Origin: a gamma proteobacterium symbiont of Stewartia floridana
Lineage (GTDB): Bacteria; Pseudomonadota; Gammaproteobacteria; Chromatiales; Chromatiaceae
Direction: 5' to 3'
DNA length: 64,000 bases
Assembly (NCBI GenBank): GCA_003676145.1
Contig: NAUB01000016.1
Location: 103,993-167,992 of the forward strand
The notes under the pieces were generated by a model, which worked only from the letters and a program-made list of their open reading frames with translations, ran no database searches and was not told the DNA's origin. Positions 28,009 through 39,072 of this stretch are shown one piece after another. Position numbers and translations under genes: made by a program. The first letter of the stretch is position 1. Every line of letters starts with the position of its first letter.

Positions 28009-31000
28009 ATGAATAACAAACAGACCTCAATCGTTGCAGTTCTATTTGTTCTTGCCCTCTCCATCTCATCTGATCAGAGCGCTTGGAGAGTGCAGGCCGA
28101 AAATCAGCTTGCAGAGCCGCAGGCAACCCATCTGCTGGCTGCGATCCCCCGCGACTTCCCTCCCCAATACGCCGTTGATGAGAATGGCAGACCTTATGGA
28201 TTTGCCATCGATGTAATGAACGCATTGGCCGAACAGGCCGGATTAACCGTTGAGTACCAGATTCATGAGACCTGGCAGGATGTACTCAATGCCATAAGAA
28301 CCGGCCAGGCCGACCTGATACCGAATGTAGGGATAACTGCCGACCGACAGAAATATGCCGATTTTACAGCACCGGTGGAGACCTTTTCGGTATCACTTTT
28401 TGTACGGCATGAAACTGAATCGATCCAATCAGTTGAGGATCTGGCCGGTTACCAGGTCGGCGTGATGAAAGGTAATGTAGCCATCAAGCTGCTTGCTGAC
28501 AAAAATCTCAAACTCAAACATTTCGATCAGTTATCCGATGCCCTGATTGCACTGCTGAGCGGTCAGATCGATGCCTTCGCCTATCCGGATCCGGTCGTCT
28601 GGCGCTACACACAACAACTTGGCCTGGATGACCATATCCGCAAAATAAGCCCTTCGCTGAAAGAGATTAAACGCGCCATTGCGGTACGCAAAGGTGAGCC
28701 TCTGCTGGTAAAACAGTTGAATCAGGAAGTCGATCGCCTGATCTCGAGCAAGCGCTTCAAAGAGATCTACTCTCGCTGGTATGCCACACCAAAACCTTAC
28801 TGGAACACCCAGAGAACACTGCTCGCAATGTCCCTGCTGGTCATGCTGGTTGCCAGCAGCCTGCTAATCTGGCGCTTCCGTAGCCTGCAGAAGCTCAACC
28901 AACGACTGATCTCTGAAACAGAGATGCGCCGCGATGCAGAAACTCAATTGCAACAGCTCAATGCGGACCTCGAAGAGACCGTTCGCCGCCAGACGGAGGG
29001 ACTGGCCGAGGCGCAACGCATGGGTAAGATGGGCAGTTGGGTGTTGAACCTGCAGCAGGACTCCCTGGAGTGGTCCGATGAGACTTTCCGAATCTTTGAA
29101 ATAGATCCGCAGCGCTTTGGCGCCACCTATGAAAAATTTCTGGAAACCGTTCACCCCAACGACCGTGAAAGGGTCAATAACGCCTACCTGAGTTCACTGG
29201 AAGATCAGCACGATTATGAGATCGAGCACCGTCTGCTCTTCGCAGACGGCCGAATCAAATGGGTGAAAGAGCAGTGTGAAACCCGATTTGACAGTCATGG
29301 GCTACCGATCATCTCCCGTGGAACGGTTCAGGATATTACCGAACGCAAAGCGGCCGAACGGCAACTCGCCCTGACCCAGCATGCCCTGGACCATATTTCA
29401 GAGGCAGCCTATCTGATAAAGCCCGATGGCCACTTCCGATACGTCAACCCGGCAGCCTGTGAAACACTCGGCTACACCAAACAGGAGCTGTTGAAAAAAA
29501 CGGTGATGGATATCGATCCTTCCTACTCACACGATCCGTTTCTGGAGTCATATAGAAAACTTGCAGAGGCGGGATCACTACGCTTTGAAACCACCCACCA
29601 GCATCGTGACGGCCACACGATTCCGGTGGAGATCGTCGCCAACCACATCCAGTTCGAGGATGAAGAGTACTCCTTTGCCATCGCCCGTGACATCAGCGAA
29701 ATCAAATCGGCGCAGCTGGAGATCGAGCGCCAACGCACCCTGTTGCAGCAGGTCATCGACGGGGTCAGCGATCCGATTCTGATGATCGATACTGATTATA
29801 CGGTTCAATTGATGAACCACGCCGCGCGGGCAGCAGCACCAGCCAAAGCACTGGCATCTGCTCAACCGAAATGTTATGCCATCTCACACCACATCGACCA
29901 CCCCTGCCAGGGTGAGGATCACCCATGCCCTTTAAATCAGGTCATGCAGAGCAAACAAACTGTGAAAGTGGTTCACAAACACCCTGGACAGGATGGCGCG
30001 ACACGTACCTTTGAACTGTTGGCTAATCCCCTGTTTGACAAACATGGTGATATCACCGGCATCATCGAATCGGGCAGGGATATCACCGACTACCTGAGTG
30101 TTGTCGAACAGCTCAGAAAAAACCAACACCGTCTCGACCACATCGCCCACCATGATCCACTGACCGGCATGCCCAATCGGCTGTTGTTTGTGGATCGTTT
30201 GCAGCAGGCAATCTTCAAGGCCAAGCGCAACAATAATATGGTCGCTCTGCTGTTCATCGATCTGGACCGCTTCAAACAGATCAATGACAGCTTCGGTCAC
30301 CCCACCGGCGATCAGATCCTGAAAGAGGCGGCAATCCGCCTCAAGGCCAAGATCCGGGAAGTCGACACCATCGCCCGGGTCGGGGGCGATGAGTTCACCG
30401 TGATCCTCGATCAGATCGATCATACTCAGGACATCGTAAAGATAGCTGAGAAGCTGCTCGGTGCCTTCACCCAGGGTTTCAAGATCCTGGATAAGGAGCT
30501 GTTCCTCTCCAGCAGTATCGGCATCAGCATCTACCCACAGGACAGTGATGATCCGAACACCCTGATACGCAACGCGGATTCCGCCATGTACAAGGCCAAG
30601 GAGCTGGGTAGAAACGCCTACAGTTTCTACACCGCTGAAATGACCTCACTGGCGTTTGAAAGATTGATGATGGAGAACAGTCTGCGTAAAGCCCTGAGCA
30701 TGAAAGAGCTGGTTCTCCACTACCAGCCACAGATCGATATCCGCACTGGCCGGATCATCGGTGTCGAAGCGCTGGTGCGTTGGCAACACCCGGAACTGGG
30801 ATTGTTACCACCGGCCAAGTTCATCCCGCTTGCGGAGGATTCGGGTCTGATCCGCCCGATTGGCGAATGGATACTTCGCCAGGCCTGCCTGCAGGCGAGC
30901 AAGTGGCGCGACCAGGGTTTCAGTCCGCAGCGCATCTCCGTCAATTGCAATCTGTCAGCCGGTCAGTTGAACAGCGAAAACTTTGTTGGGGGTATTCAGG

Positions 31001-31443
31001 CTATTCTTGCAGAGGCCGGGATCGAAGCCGGCCTGCTGGAGCTCGAGATTACCGAAACCACCATCATGAACGATCCCGAGCATATGTCGGAGATTTTCAA
31101 CCGTCTGCGGGATATCGGCATCAAACTGGCAATTGACGACTTCGGCACCGGTTACTCATCCCTCTCCTATCTGAAAACCCTGCCAATCTCCAAACTGAAG
31201 ATCGACCAATCCTTTGTACGTGACATCCCAGCCGATCCGGATGACATGGCGATCACCCGCGCCATCATCGCCCTGGGAGAGAGCCTGCAGATGCAGGTGA
31301 TTGCGGAAGGGGTGGAGACCGAAGCCCAGGCCGAGTTCCTGAAAGCGGAAGGCTGCTACCTGGCGCAGGGATTTCTCTATGCAAAACCGATGAAATCGGA
31401 AGATCTGGACCGCTACATGACATCGATCCAGACAGATTCCTGA
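28009..31443 (+). CDS. periplasmic-binding domain / triple PAS / GGDEF / EAL receptor
   Basis: The 1144-residue protein couples a solute-binding input to cyclic di-GMP. Order: signal peptide (1-25), SBP family 3 domain (about 40-260), membrane helix (about 270-290), coiled coil (about 293-335), three PAS domains (about 338-447, 455-565, 572-695; the third has a cysteine cluster CYAI...PCQG...PCPL), GGDEF domain with intact VGGDEF (791-796), EAL domain with intact EALVRW (920-925) and DDFGTGYSS. I use the ATG at 28009 because GCAGGA lies just upstream and a signal peptide follows; an ATG 22 codons earlier would hide it. The ligand is likely an amino acid or small organic anion. Confidence 0.9.
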   Translation: MNNKQTSIVAVLFVLALSISSDQSAWRVQAENQLAEPQATHLLAAIPRDFPPQYAVDENGRPYGFAIDVMNALAEQAGLTVEYQIHETWQDVLNAIRTGQADLIPNVGITADRQKYADFTAPVETFSVSLFVRHETESIQSVEDLAGYQVGVMKGNVAIKLLADKNLKLKHFDQLSDALIALLSGQIDAFAYPDPVVWRYTQQLGLDDHIRKISPSLKEIKRAIAVRKGEPLLVKQLNQEVDRLISSKRFKEIYSRWYATPKPYWNTQRTLLAMSLLVMLVASSLLIWRFRSLQKLNQRLISETEMRRDAETQLQQLNADLEETVRRQTEGLAEAQRMGKMGSWVLNLQQDSLEWSDETFRIFEIDPQRFGATYEKFLETVHPNDRERVNNAYLSSLEDQHDYEIEHRLLFADGRIKWVKEQCETRFDSHGLPIISRGTVQDITERKAAERQLALTQHALDHISEAAYLIKPDGHFRYVNPAACETLGYTKQELLKKTVMDIDPSYSHDPFLESYRKLAEAGSLRFETTHQHRDGHTIPVEIVANHIQFEDEEYSFAIARDISEIKSAQLEIERQRTLLQQVIDGVSDPILMIDTDYTVQLMNHAARAAAPAKALASAQPKCYAISHHIDHPCQGEDHPCPLNQVMQSKQTVKVVHKHPGQDGATRTFELLANPLFDKHGDITGIIESGRDITDYLSVVEQLRKNQHRLDHIAHHDPLTGMPNRLLFVDRLQQAIFKAKRNNNMVALLFIDLDRFKQINDSFGHPTGDQILKEAAIRLKAKIREVDTIARVGGDEFTVILDQIDHTQDIVKIAEKLLGAFTQGFKILDKELFLSSSIGISIYPQDSDDPNTLIRNADSAMYKAKELGRNAYSFYTAEMTSLAFERLMMENSLRKALSMKELVLHYQPQIDIRTGRIIGVEALVRWQHPELGLLPPAKFIPLAEDSGLIRPIGEWILRQACLQASKWRDQGFSPQRISVNCNLSAGQLNSENFVGGIQAILAEAGIEAGLLELEITETTIMNDPEHMSEIFNRLRDIGIKLAIDDFGTGYSSLSYLKTLPISKLKIDQSFVRDIPADPDDMAITRAIIALGESLQMQVIAEGVETEAQAEFLKAEGCYLAQGFLYAKPMKSEDLDRYMTSIQTDS

Positions 31444-31460
31444 GCCGGTTCAGAACTGAA

Positions 31461-31483
31461 AAAGCCCCAGCGAGTGGGGCTTT
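31461..31483. terminator. terminator between GGDEF/EAL gene and ssb
   Basis: AAAGCCCC-AGCGAGT-GGGGCTTT forms an 8-pair stem between two convergent genes. On the minus strand it is followed by a T5 run, so it is strongest for the ssb transcript. Confidence 0.85.
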
Positions 31484-31516
31484 CAGGATGTTTTTCTGTA
31501 GAAACCTTGCCGCGCT

Positions 31517-31972
31517 TCAGAATGGAATGTCGTCGTCAAAGTCGTTATCAGGCATGGAACTTGGCGCAGCTGCCGGTGCCGACTGAGGCCGCGACATCCC
31601 CTGGGACTGGGGTGCATCGAAGGAGGCGCTGCCGCCACGACTGTCGAGCATCTGCATCTCACTGGCGACGATTTCCGTGGTGTAGCGATCCTGGCCATCC
31701 TGTCCCTGCCACTTGCGGGTGCGCAGACTGCCTTCCACGTAGACCTTGGAACCCTTCTTCAGATACTCGCCGGCAATCTCACCCAGACGATTGAAGAACA
31801 CCACCCGGTGCCATTCGGTCCGCTCCTGCTGCTCGCCGCTGTTCTTGTCCTTCCAGCTCTCGGAGGTGGCCAGGGTGACATTGGTGACTGCACCGCCGCT
31901 CGGCATATAGCGGGTCTCCGGATCCTTGCCCAGGTTACCGATGAGTATTACTTTGTTGATTCCTCGTGCCAT
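31517..31972 (-). CDS. ssb: single-stranded DNA-binding protein
   Basis: The 151-residue protein has the SSB OB-fold (1-110; [49 protein letters not shown]), a Gly/Pro/Gln/Ala-rich linker and the conserved acidic tip DFDDDIPF that recruits repair and replication partners. It follows the MFS gene by about 50 bases and is divergent from uvrA, an arrangement also seen in Pseudomonas. Confidence 0.97.
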   Translation of the reverse strand: MARGINKVILIGNLGKDPETRYMPSGGAVTNVTLATSESWKDKNSGEQQERTEWHRVVFFNRLGEIAGEYLKKGSKVYVEGSLRTRKWQGQDGQDRYTTEIVASEMQMLDSRGGSASFDAPQSQGMSRPQSAPAAAPSSMPDNDFDDDIPF

Positions 31973-32023
31973 CTAATTATCTCCACAGCAGGTTAAAGCT
32001 CCTTCCACTGGAGCCAAATCCGG

Positions 32024-33412
32024 CTAGTGTACCTCACCCACCGCATAGTCATCCAGAACCTGCTGATCGACCACCTGCAGATCGACTTTCAGATAGGCGA
32101 CCTCGTCCTCGGCGATGATCACCGCATCATCGACCCCGTCGATGGCCATCAGTTTGGCCGCCAGACTGGTAACCTCAGACTCATCCAGCTTGCCCACCGG
32201 CAACAGATAGTTGCTCAGGTAGCTCGGATTGGGCATGCCCCGTGCGATCAACAGCCAGACCAGCGCCATCGCGCCACACAGCAGAAACACCCCTTCGTTA
32301 CCATAGTGGGTATGGATCCAGCCCCCCAGGGCACCCCCGAGAAAGGCGCCGATGAACTGGGAGCTCGAGTAGACTCCCATGGCCGTTCCCTTGCGTTCGC
32401 CTGGCGCTGCTTTGGCAATCAGCGAGGGCAGGGTCGCCTCCAGCAGATTGAAGGCGGTAAAAAAGATGAACAGACCGGCAACCAGCGCCAGCAGCTGATG
32501 ACTGAAACCGTAGAGCAGCACTGACGCCAGAGCCAGAGCGGCGATGCCACCGAGGAACACCGGGCGCATGCGTCGACGGCTCTCGGCAATGATCACAAAG
32601 GGCACCATCATCACCATCGACAGCAGCATCACCGGCAGATAGACCTGCCAATGGGATTCACTCGCCATCCCCAGATCCCGCAATGACAGAGGGTAGGCGA
32701 GAAACATCGCCGTGAGGGTCATGTGCAGGGTCAGGATACCCAGATCGAGTCGCAGCAGTTCCGGGTCGGCCAGTACCTTGCCGAACTGGCTCGGCACCGC
32801 TTCCGCATCCCGATGAAAGTGACTCTCTTTTGGCGTCGGCACCACAAACACCACAATGGCAACACCGCTCAATGCCAGCACGGCGGTGAGCCAGAATATA
32901 CCGGGCACACCGATCCAGCTGTTGAGGATCGGTCCAAGAATCAGTGCAACCGCGAAGGCAAAACCGATGCTGATGCCGATGATCGCCATCATGCGCAAAC
33001 GTCGCTGCTCGCGGCTGAGATCCGCTGCCAGCGCCATGATCACCGCCGCGATCGCACCGCTGCCCTGTAACGCACGTCCGATGATGATGCCATAGATGGT
33101 CTCCGAGGTAGCGGCCACCACACTGCCCAGAGCAAACACCAGCAGACCGCCGATCAACACCGGTTTGCGGCCGATCCGGTCGGACAGCATGCCGAAGGGG
33201 ATCTGCAGCAGCGCCTGGGTGAGACCGTAGATGCCGATGGCGATACCAACCAGCAGAGGCGTCACGTCCGGCAGCCCCTCCGCATAGAGGGCGAAGACCG
33301 GCAGAATCAGAAATAACCCCAGCATTCTCAGGGAAAAGAGACCGGAGAGGGAGTAGGCGGCTCGTCGTTCAGTTGCGTTCAGGCCTGAGCCATTCCCCCG
33401 CTTGTTACTCAT
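32024..33412 (-). CDS. MFS transporter, YajR-like with C-terminal soluble domain
   Basis: The 462-residue transporter has 12 helices with an MFS motif A (GMLSDRIGRKPVL, about 76-88) and NPSYLSNYLL after the last helix. About 60 further residues form a cytosolic ferredoxin-like domain (ESEVTSLAAKLMAIDGVDDAVII...VAYLKVDLQ), the arrangement described for E. coli YajR. Substrate unknown. The uvrA/MFS-ssb order is conserved in several gammaproteobacteria. Confidence 0.88.
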   Translation of the reverse strand: MSNKRGNGSGLNATERRAAYSLSGLFSLRMLGLFLILPVFALYAEGLPDVTPLLVGIAIGIYGLTQALLQIPFGMLSDRIGRKPVLIGGLLVFALGSVVAATSETIYGIIIGRALQGSGAIAAVIMALAADLSREQRRLRMMAIIGISIGFAFAVALILGPILNSWIGVPGIFWLTAVLALSGVAIVVFVVPTPKESHFHRDAEAVPSQFGKVLADPELLRLDLGILTLHMTLTAMFLAYPLSLRDLGMASESHWQVYLPVMLLSMVMMVPFVIIAESRRRMRPVFLGGIAALALASVLLYGFSHQLLALVAGLFIFFTAFNLLEATLPSLIAKAAPGERKGTAMGVYSSSQFIGAFLGGALGGWIHTHYGNEGVFLLCGAMALVWLLIARGMPNPSYLSNYLLPVGKLDESEVTSLAAKLMAIDGVDDAVIIAEDEVAYLKVDLQVVDQQVLDDYAVGEVH

Positions 33413-33466
33413 TGCTAAGTCACTTTGCCAGTCGATAAAAAGAGGGCGTATAGTATCAGGTTCGCT

Positions 33467-33480
33467 TAGGGACTGTTAAC
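33467..33480 (+). repeat. 14-base oriented repeat, copy 2
   Basis: TAGGGACTGTTAAC runs straight into an inverted copy, giving the near-palindrome AGGGACTGTTAACAGGCCCT (33468-33487) between the divergent MFS and uvrA genes. I looked for a LexA box here (CTG-N10-CAG) and found none. Confidence 0.65.
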
Positions 33481-33517
33481 AGGCCCTGATTCACTGCAGT
33501 ATTACCACGACGATATT

Positions 33518-36340
33518 ATGGACACCATCAGTATTCGCGGCGCCCGCACCCACAACCTGCAAAACATCGACCTGGATCTGCCACGAGACAAATTGATCGT
33601 GTTCACCGGACTCTCCGGTTCCGGAAAATCCTCGCTGGCCTTCGATACCATCTACGCCGAAGGTCAACGTCGCTATGTGGAATCCCTCTCCGCCTACGCC
33701 AGACAGTTTCTCTCACTGATGGAGAAGCCGGATGTGGACCACATCGAGGGACTCTCCCCGGCGATCTCCATCGAACAGAAAACCACCTCCCACAACCCCC
33801 GCTCCACGGTGGGCACGATCACCGAGATCTACGACTATCTGCGACTGCTGTTCGCCCGTGTCGGCACCCCCAGATGCCCGGAGCACGACACCGCCCTGGA
33901 GGCCCAGAGCATCAGCCAGATGGTCGACCAGGTGGTGGCCCAGCCCGAGGGGGAGCGGTTGATGATGCTGGCGCCAGTCATCAAGGAGCGTAAAGGCGAA
34001 CACCACAAACTGCTGCAGGAGTTGCACGCCCAGGGATTCATCCGCGCACGGATCGACGGCGAGGTGTTTGAACTCGACGACGCCCCCACCCTGGAGCTGC
34101 ATAAGAAGCACACCATCGAGGTGGTGGTGGACCGATTCAAGGTGCGGCCGGATCTAAAAACCCGCCTGGCCGAGTCGTTTGAGACCGCACTCAACCTGGC
34201 GGACGGTCTGGTGCGGGTCGCCTGGATGAACGGCAGTCAGCAGGAGCTGGTCTTCTCATCCCGATTCGCCTGCCCCCACTGCGGCTACAGCCTGAGCGAA
34301 CTGGAACCCAGGCTGTTCTCATTCAACAACCCGGTCGGCGCCTGCCCGACCTGCGACGGCCTGGGCATCGAACAGTTCTTCGATCCGGAAAAGGTGGTCG
34401 CCCATCCGGAACTCTCCCTGGCGGGTGGTGCGGTCCGCAGCTGGGACCGACGCAACGCCTACTACTTCCAGATGATCTCCTCACTGGGCCGGCATCTGAA
34501 ATTCGATCCGGAAACCCCCTGGAAAAAGCTGCCCAAGAAGATTCAGAAGATCATCCTCCACGGCAGCGGCAGCGAGACGATCGAATTCAGCTACCACAAC
34601 GAGCGGGGGCGTTCGGTCAAGAAGCGCCACCCCTTCGAGGGCATCATACCCAACATGCAGCGCCGCTACCGGGAGACCGAATCGAATGCGGTGCGCGAGG
34701 AGCTGACCCGCTACATCTCAAGCCAGCCCTGTCCCGATTGCGGGGGTACCCGGCTCAATCAGGCAGCACGACATGTCTTTATCAAGCAGCATACCCTGCC
34801 CGAGCTCACACGGATGCCGATCGGCCAGGTGAAAAAGAGCTTCACCGCTCTCAAACTGCCGGGCAAGCGGGGCAAGATCGCCGCCAAGATTCTCAAGGAG
34901 ATCGACCAGCGTCTCCACTTCCTGGTCAATGTGGGGCTCGACTATCTGACCCTCGACCGCAGCGCCGAGACCCTCTCCGGGGGTGAGGCCCAGCGGATTC
35001 GTCTGGCCAGCCAGATCGGCGCCGGCCTGGTGGGAGTCATGTATGTGCTGGACGAACCCTCGATCGGTCTGCACCAGCGGGACAACCAGCGCCTGCTCGA
35101 CACCCTGACCTATCTCAGGGACCTGGGTAACACAGTGATCGTGGTGGAGCATGACGAGGAGGCGATCCGCAGTGCGGATCATGTGGTGGACATTGGCCCC
35201 GGCGCCGGGGTGCATGGGGGCAAGATCATCGCCCAGGGTACGGCGAATCAGATTTCAAAAAGTAAGGGTTCACTCACCGGCGAATATCTGAGCGGCAAAC
35301 GTTGCATCGAGATTCCCGAACGCACCACCGAGATCGACGAGCTGCGCAAACTGGAGCTGCTCGGCGCCACCGGTAACAACCTCAAAGCGGTGGATCTGGT
35401 GATTCCAGTGGGCAGTTTCTGCTGCATCACCGGGGTGTCCGGCTCCGGCAAATCGACCCTGATCAACGATACTCTCTATCCGATCTCCGCAGCCGCCCTG
35501 AACAAAGCCAATACCAGCCCCTCCCCCTACAAAACCATCAACGGTCTGGAGCACTACGACAAGGTGGTGGATATCGATCAGAGCCCGATCGGCCGCACAC
35601 CCCGATCCAACCCGGCCACCTATACCGGACTCTTCACGCCGATCCGGGAGCTGTTTGCCGGCACACCGGAAGCCCGCTCCCGTGGCTATACCCCGGGTCG
35701 ATTCAGTTTCAATGTAAAGGGTGGACGCTGCGAGGCCTGCAGCGGCGACGGGGTGATCAAGGTGGAGATGCACTTTCTTCCCGACATCTACGTGCAGTGC
35801 GATGTCTGTAAAGGCAAACGTTATAACCGGGAGACCCTGGAGATCCACTACAAGGGTAAGACCATCGACGAAGTGCTCAACATGACCGTGGAAGAGGCAC
35901 TGGAGTTTTTCGATGCGGTACCGGCGATCAAACGCAAACTGCAAACCCTGATGGATGTGGGACTCTCCTACATCTCCCTGGGGCAGAACGCCACCACCCT
36001 CTCCGGCGGTGAAGCTCAGCGGGTAAAACTCTCCCGCGAGCTGTCAAAACGGGATACCGGCAACACCCTCTATATCCTCGACGAACCGACCACCGGTCTG
36101 CACTTTCACGACGTCAACCATCTGCTCGAGGTGCTGCATCGTCTGCGTAACCATGGCAATACGGTGGTGGTGATCGAACACAACCTGGATGTCATCAAAA
36201 CAGCGGACTGGATTATCGATCTGGGACCGGAAGGGGGCGACAAGGGCGGTGAGATCATTGCCCAGGGCACACCGCAACAGCTGGCCAGGACACGCGGCTC
36301 ACATACTGGAAAATTTCTCAAAAAACTGCTGGCCAGGTAG
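33518..36340 (+). CDS. uvrA: excinuclease ABC subunit A
   Basis: UvrA recognises DNA damage and loads UvrB in nucleotide excision repair. The 940-residue protein has two ABC ATPase halves with [10 protein letters not shown] (N-terminal) and [10 protein letters not shown] (C-terminal), two signature motifs ([14 protein letters not shown] and [15 protein letters not shown]), and zinc modules CPHCGYS...CPTCDG and CEACSGDG...CDVCKG. Length is normal for the family (E. coli 940). Confidence 0.98.
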   Translation: MDTISIRGARTHNLQNIDLDLPRDKLIVFTGLSGSGKSSLAFDTIYAEGQRRYVESLSAYARQFLSLMEKPDVDHIEGLSPAISIEQKTTSHNPRSTVGTITEIYDYLRLLFARVGTPRCPEHDTALEAQSISQMVDQVVAQPEGERLMMLAPVIKERKGEHHKLLQELHAQGFIRARIDGEVFELDDAPTLELHKKHTIEVVVDRFKVRPDLKTRLAESFETALNLADGLVRVAWMNGSQQELVFSSRFACPHCGYSLSELEPRLFSFNNPVGACPTCDGLGIEQFFDPEKVVAHPELSLAGGAVRSWDRRNAYYFQMISSLGRHLKFDPETPWKKLPKKIQKIILHGSGSETIEFSYHNERGRSVKKRHPFEGIIPNMQRRYRETESNAVREELTRYISSQPCPDCGGTRLNQAARHVFIKQHTLPELTRMPIGQVKKSFTALKLPGKRGKIAAKILKEIDQRLHFLVNVGLDYLTLDRSAETLSGGEAQRIRLASQIGAGLVGVMYVLDEPSIGLHQRDNQRLLDTLTYLRDLGNTVIVVEHDEEAIRSADHVVDIGPGAGVHGGKIIAQGTANQISKSKGSLTGEYLSGKRCIEIPERTTEIDELRKLELLGATGNNLKAVDLVIPVGSFCCITGVSGSGKSTLINDTLYPISAAALNKANTSPSPYKTINGLEHYDKVVDIDQSPIGRTPRSNPATYTGLFTPIRELFAGTPEARSRGYTPGRFSFNVKGGRCEACSGDGVIKVEMHFLPDIYVQCDVCKGKRYNRETLEIHYKGKTIDEVLNMTVEEALEFFDAVPAIKRKLQTLMDVGLSYISLGQNATTLSGGEAQRVKLSRELSKRDTGNTLYILDEPTTGLHFHDVNHLLEVLHRLRNHGNTVVVIEHNLDVIKTADWIIDLGPEGGDKGGEIIAQGTPQQLARTRGSHTGKFLKKLLAR

Positions 36341-36345
36341 TCCGT

Positions 36346-38269
36346 TCAGGGCGTCTCATAGGCGCCCAGGTCGGGGGTCGCATCCCGCGGATTACCCAGT
36401 ATGTCTGTGGTGGGGACAGAGAGGGAAGGTTTTACCCCTGCCCCTGGCCACCGAATCGGTTTCCAGACGCAGATCGTCAGGCGCATCGAGAAAGCCGGGA
36501 TCAGCAATCGAAGCCATGCCATCAAGACCGCGGGTTCCACTGTCGAAACTGGCACCGAAACAGAGGTTGCTGTTGACCAGTTGATAGGCATCGGCACTCA
36601 GATCGAAATCGTAGCAGCTGTCCCCCGACTGGGGATTGGCAAAGTAACCGATGTTGTTGGTCACGACATAATCCCCGCCCCGCTCTCCCACATAGTAGGC
36701 CCGTCCACTCGCGGTACCGCCAAAGTAGACGCTGTTGTTGCGCACCACCGTACCGCTGATATCCAGATCCGGCGCTGCAGTTGCGCGATTGGGTGAGGCG
36801 ATGCCGGTCGCCCCGCCGATCAGGGTCTGAACTACAATATTGTTTTCAATCGTACAGTCGACACAGCTGGCAACACCGATCGCTAGATTGCCCACATTGC
36901 GCACCAGATTGCCCCGAATGATCGCATTGCGATGGCTCTCAGTCGTCGAGCCCGCCGCATCCACGGTTAAACCCCAGCACCCGGCTGAAGGATTGCGCTC
37001 CTCGATCAGGTTGTTTTCGATCAGCAGATCGAGCGTGTTGTCATTGTGTGCCACCAGACTGGTACCGACACACTGATCATTGGCATCCAGTGCCGAATCA
37101 CTCAACCAGTTACCCCGCACCACCCCGTCGCTTCTCATCTGACTCAGGTAGACGTTGTGCTGCAGTGCACTGGCATTCAACCAGCCATTGTTATGAAAAC
37201 GGTTGCGTTCCAACCGGGTACGATGGGTACCACCCAACCAGCCCATAACCCCATTGTCATGTATATACGAGTCACTGAGGGTGATATCGCCACTCTCCAG
37301 GTCGTTGCTGTTGAGATAGACCCCAATGCCGAATCCATCCACTTCAAGGCACTGCATCACAACCTGATTGATATTGCGAAACAGAAACAGTCCAAACCCC
37401 TCACCATCCTGACTCTGTTTGGTGAGTTGCAGGTTATGGATCCGGATACCCTGCCAACTCAGCTGATCATCGCTCGGATCGAACACCAGACCGTTGACGT
37501 TCCCCGTCTGTGTGATGGTGATCTTTGGCCTGGCCTGGGACGAATCGCCATAATCCTGCAGCGTGCAGGGTGTATCGTTGTTGCATCCTGACGCACTCAA
37601 CTGCAGAACCGTATCGCTGTGCCAGACGCCACCACGACAAAAAGCCAGGTCACTGCCCGCATTGAAGGCGGCTATCGCTGCTGTGATGGAACGCTTGGGT
37701 GATAGGGCGCTGCCGAGATTGGCATCGTCTCCGGATACACAATCCGTATCAGCGCCACTCTGGCAATCACAGAGGTGGATCACCCGATCACCACGGTCAC
37801 TGAGTGTAGCCGGACAGAGATCAAGGTCCGGCCCGTAATCCGGAAGTGCCGCAAGCTGCTGAGGATTGACCGTAATGGTCACATAGTCAGTTACCCTGTC
37901 CCCCGCATCATCGGTAATCGATAAAGAGAACTGCAGGCTTTCCGAACTCAATACGGAAGGCGCTGTAAAGCTGGCAACCATCTGATCCGCATTGGTAAGG
38001 CTTACAGCGGAGCCGCCAAGTTGGCTCCATTGATAGTCAACCACTGTGCCATCACTATCACTGCCGCTACCATTGAGCGAGACACTTTGACCTGCCGTAA
38101 CCGTCTGATCTGAACCCGCGTCAACCTGAGGTGGTGCATTGATCACCGTGGTGGGCTCATCAGTTCCATCACTACCCTCTGTATCACTGTCACTCTCTCC
38201 ACCACCACCGCCACAAGCAATCATCAATGAGAGCAGCAACAGCACGATCAACTTTCCTGCTTGGCTCAT
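36346..38269 (-). pseudogene. beta-helix lipoprotein with C-terminal frameshift
   Basis: The protein starts with a lipoprotein signal (LMIAC, then GGGGG), has a PKD/Ig-like domain (about 42-135, APPQVDAGSDQTVTAGQSVSL) and a right-handed parallel beta-helix (about 250-590) of secreted polysaccharide-binding or lyase type. In the starting frame it ends at 36392 after 625 residues with the unnatural tail KTFPLCPHHRHTG. The next frame continues VKPSLSVPTTDILG and NPRDATPDLGAYETP, the usual ending of such proteins, to a stop at 36346. The shift falls in the G-rich run at about 36431-36442 (minus strand AGGGGCAGGGGTAAAA), where one base too many would explain it. It may be a real mutation, phase variation or a sequencing error. 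Only the last 30 residues are affected. Confidence 0.75.
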
Positions 38270-38652
38270 TGAGAATCCCCTGATGCAACCTGAGTCGCCA
38301 ACAACTTCAACATCCTTAAACCCTTAAACAAACAGATCATCTCTTTATAGATTAAGCGGCGAGAGACAAAATGACATCTTAAGAGAGCACCACTGATCAG
38401 ATAATCGATACCGTCAAACTCAAAACCTGAATCGAGTTGAGAAATTAGAATCAAGATTCCCAGACAAACGGCTTAATCACCATTTCAAAGCAGATGAAAC
38501 AAGGTAAAAACGAAAACAGATAGCGAGTGTTTACAATCGTTATCAATATCGCGCTTTTTCCCAGCGGAGGAGCTTGTAAACTGCTGACAGAGATCAGTCA
38601 GTGAACCATTTCACGACCGATTAACTCGCTCTTATCATGTAAGGAGACCATC
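38270..38652. other. intergenic region between divergent lipoprotein and GlsB-like genes
   Basis: About 380 bases with no supported coding frame. It should hold the promoters of both divergent genes. No clear operator or terminator was found. Confidence 0.45.
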
Positions 38653-38901
38653 ATGGATTTGACCTCTCTTCTAGTTTTTCTGGCCATAGGTGCAGCCGCC
38701 GGCTGGCTCGCCGGCACCCTGATGAAAGGTGGCGGGTTTGGCCTGCTGGGTAACATCATTGTCGGTGTGATCGGCGCCTTTATCGGCGGCTTTGTTTTCA
38801 ATCTTGTGGGAATCTCTGCAAGCGGTCTACTCGGCTCACTGATCACAGCAGTTGCCGGTGCCGCCATACTTCTGTTTGTTGTTAGCCTGATAAAAAAATA
38901 G
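38653..38901 (+). CDS. GlsB/YeaQ/YmgE-family small membrane protein
   Basis: The 82-residue protein has three glycine-rich helices with the family pattern AIGAAAGWLAGTLMKGGGFGLLGN and GVIGAFIGGFVF. The family, once called transglycosylase-associated, is often induced by envelope or general stress; its biochemical role is not established. AAGGAG lies 7-8 bases before the ATG. It is a single gene followed by a repeat hairpin. Confidence 0.88.
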   Translation: MDLTSLLVFLAIGAAAGWLAGTLMKGGGFGLLGNIIVGVIGAFIGGFVFNLVGISASGLLGSLITAVAGAAILLFVVSLIKK

Positions 38902-38968
38902 TGGCCTGTTTCTCAAACTGTTTTCAGCTCAGTTTCAGTTTCGCAATAAACAAATGAGATCTATAAAA

Positions 38969-38995
38969 GCCCCCTCTCCCGCAGGGGGAGAGGAG
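38969..38995. repeat. REP-like hairpin, CCTCTCCC family
   Basis: CCCCCTCTCCCGCAGGGGGAGAGG forms a stem of CCTCTCCC with GGGAGAGG. The same unit recurs in a cluster at 44.1-44.4 kb. It lies between convergent genes and could also stop transcription. Confidence 0.75.
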
Positions 38996-39072
38996 AGCTA
39001 CTCTCTACCTTTATGGGGCACACTGATGATTCCAGCCTTCATCTTCTGCCTGCCTCACCGCATCGGCAGACA

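Noticed and set aside
33413..33517. Possible LexA box before uvrA
   Set aside because: No CTG-N10-CAG match was found. The palindrome there belongs to the repeated 14-mer family instead.
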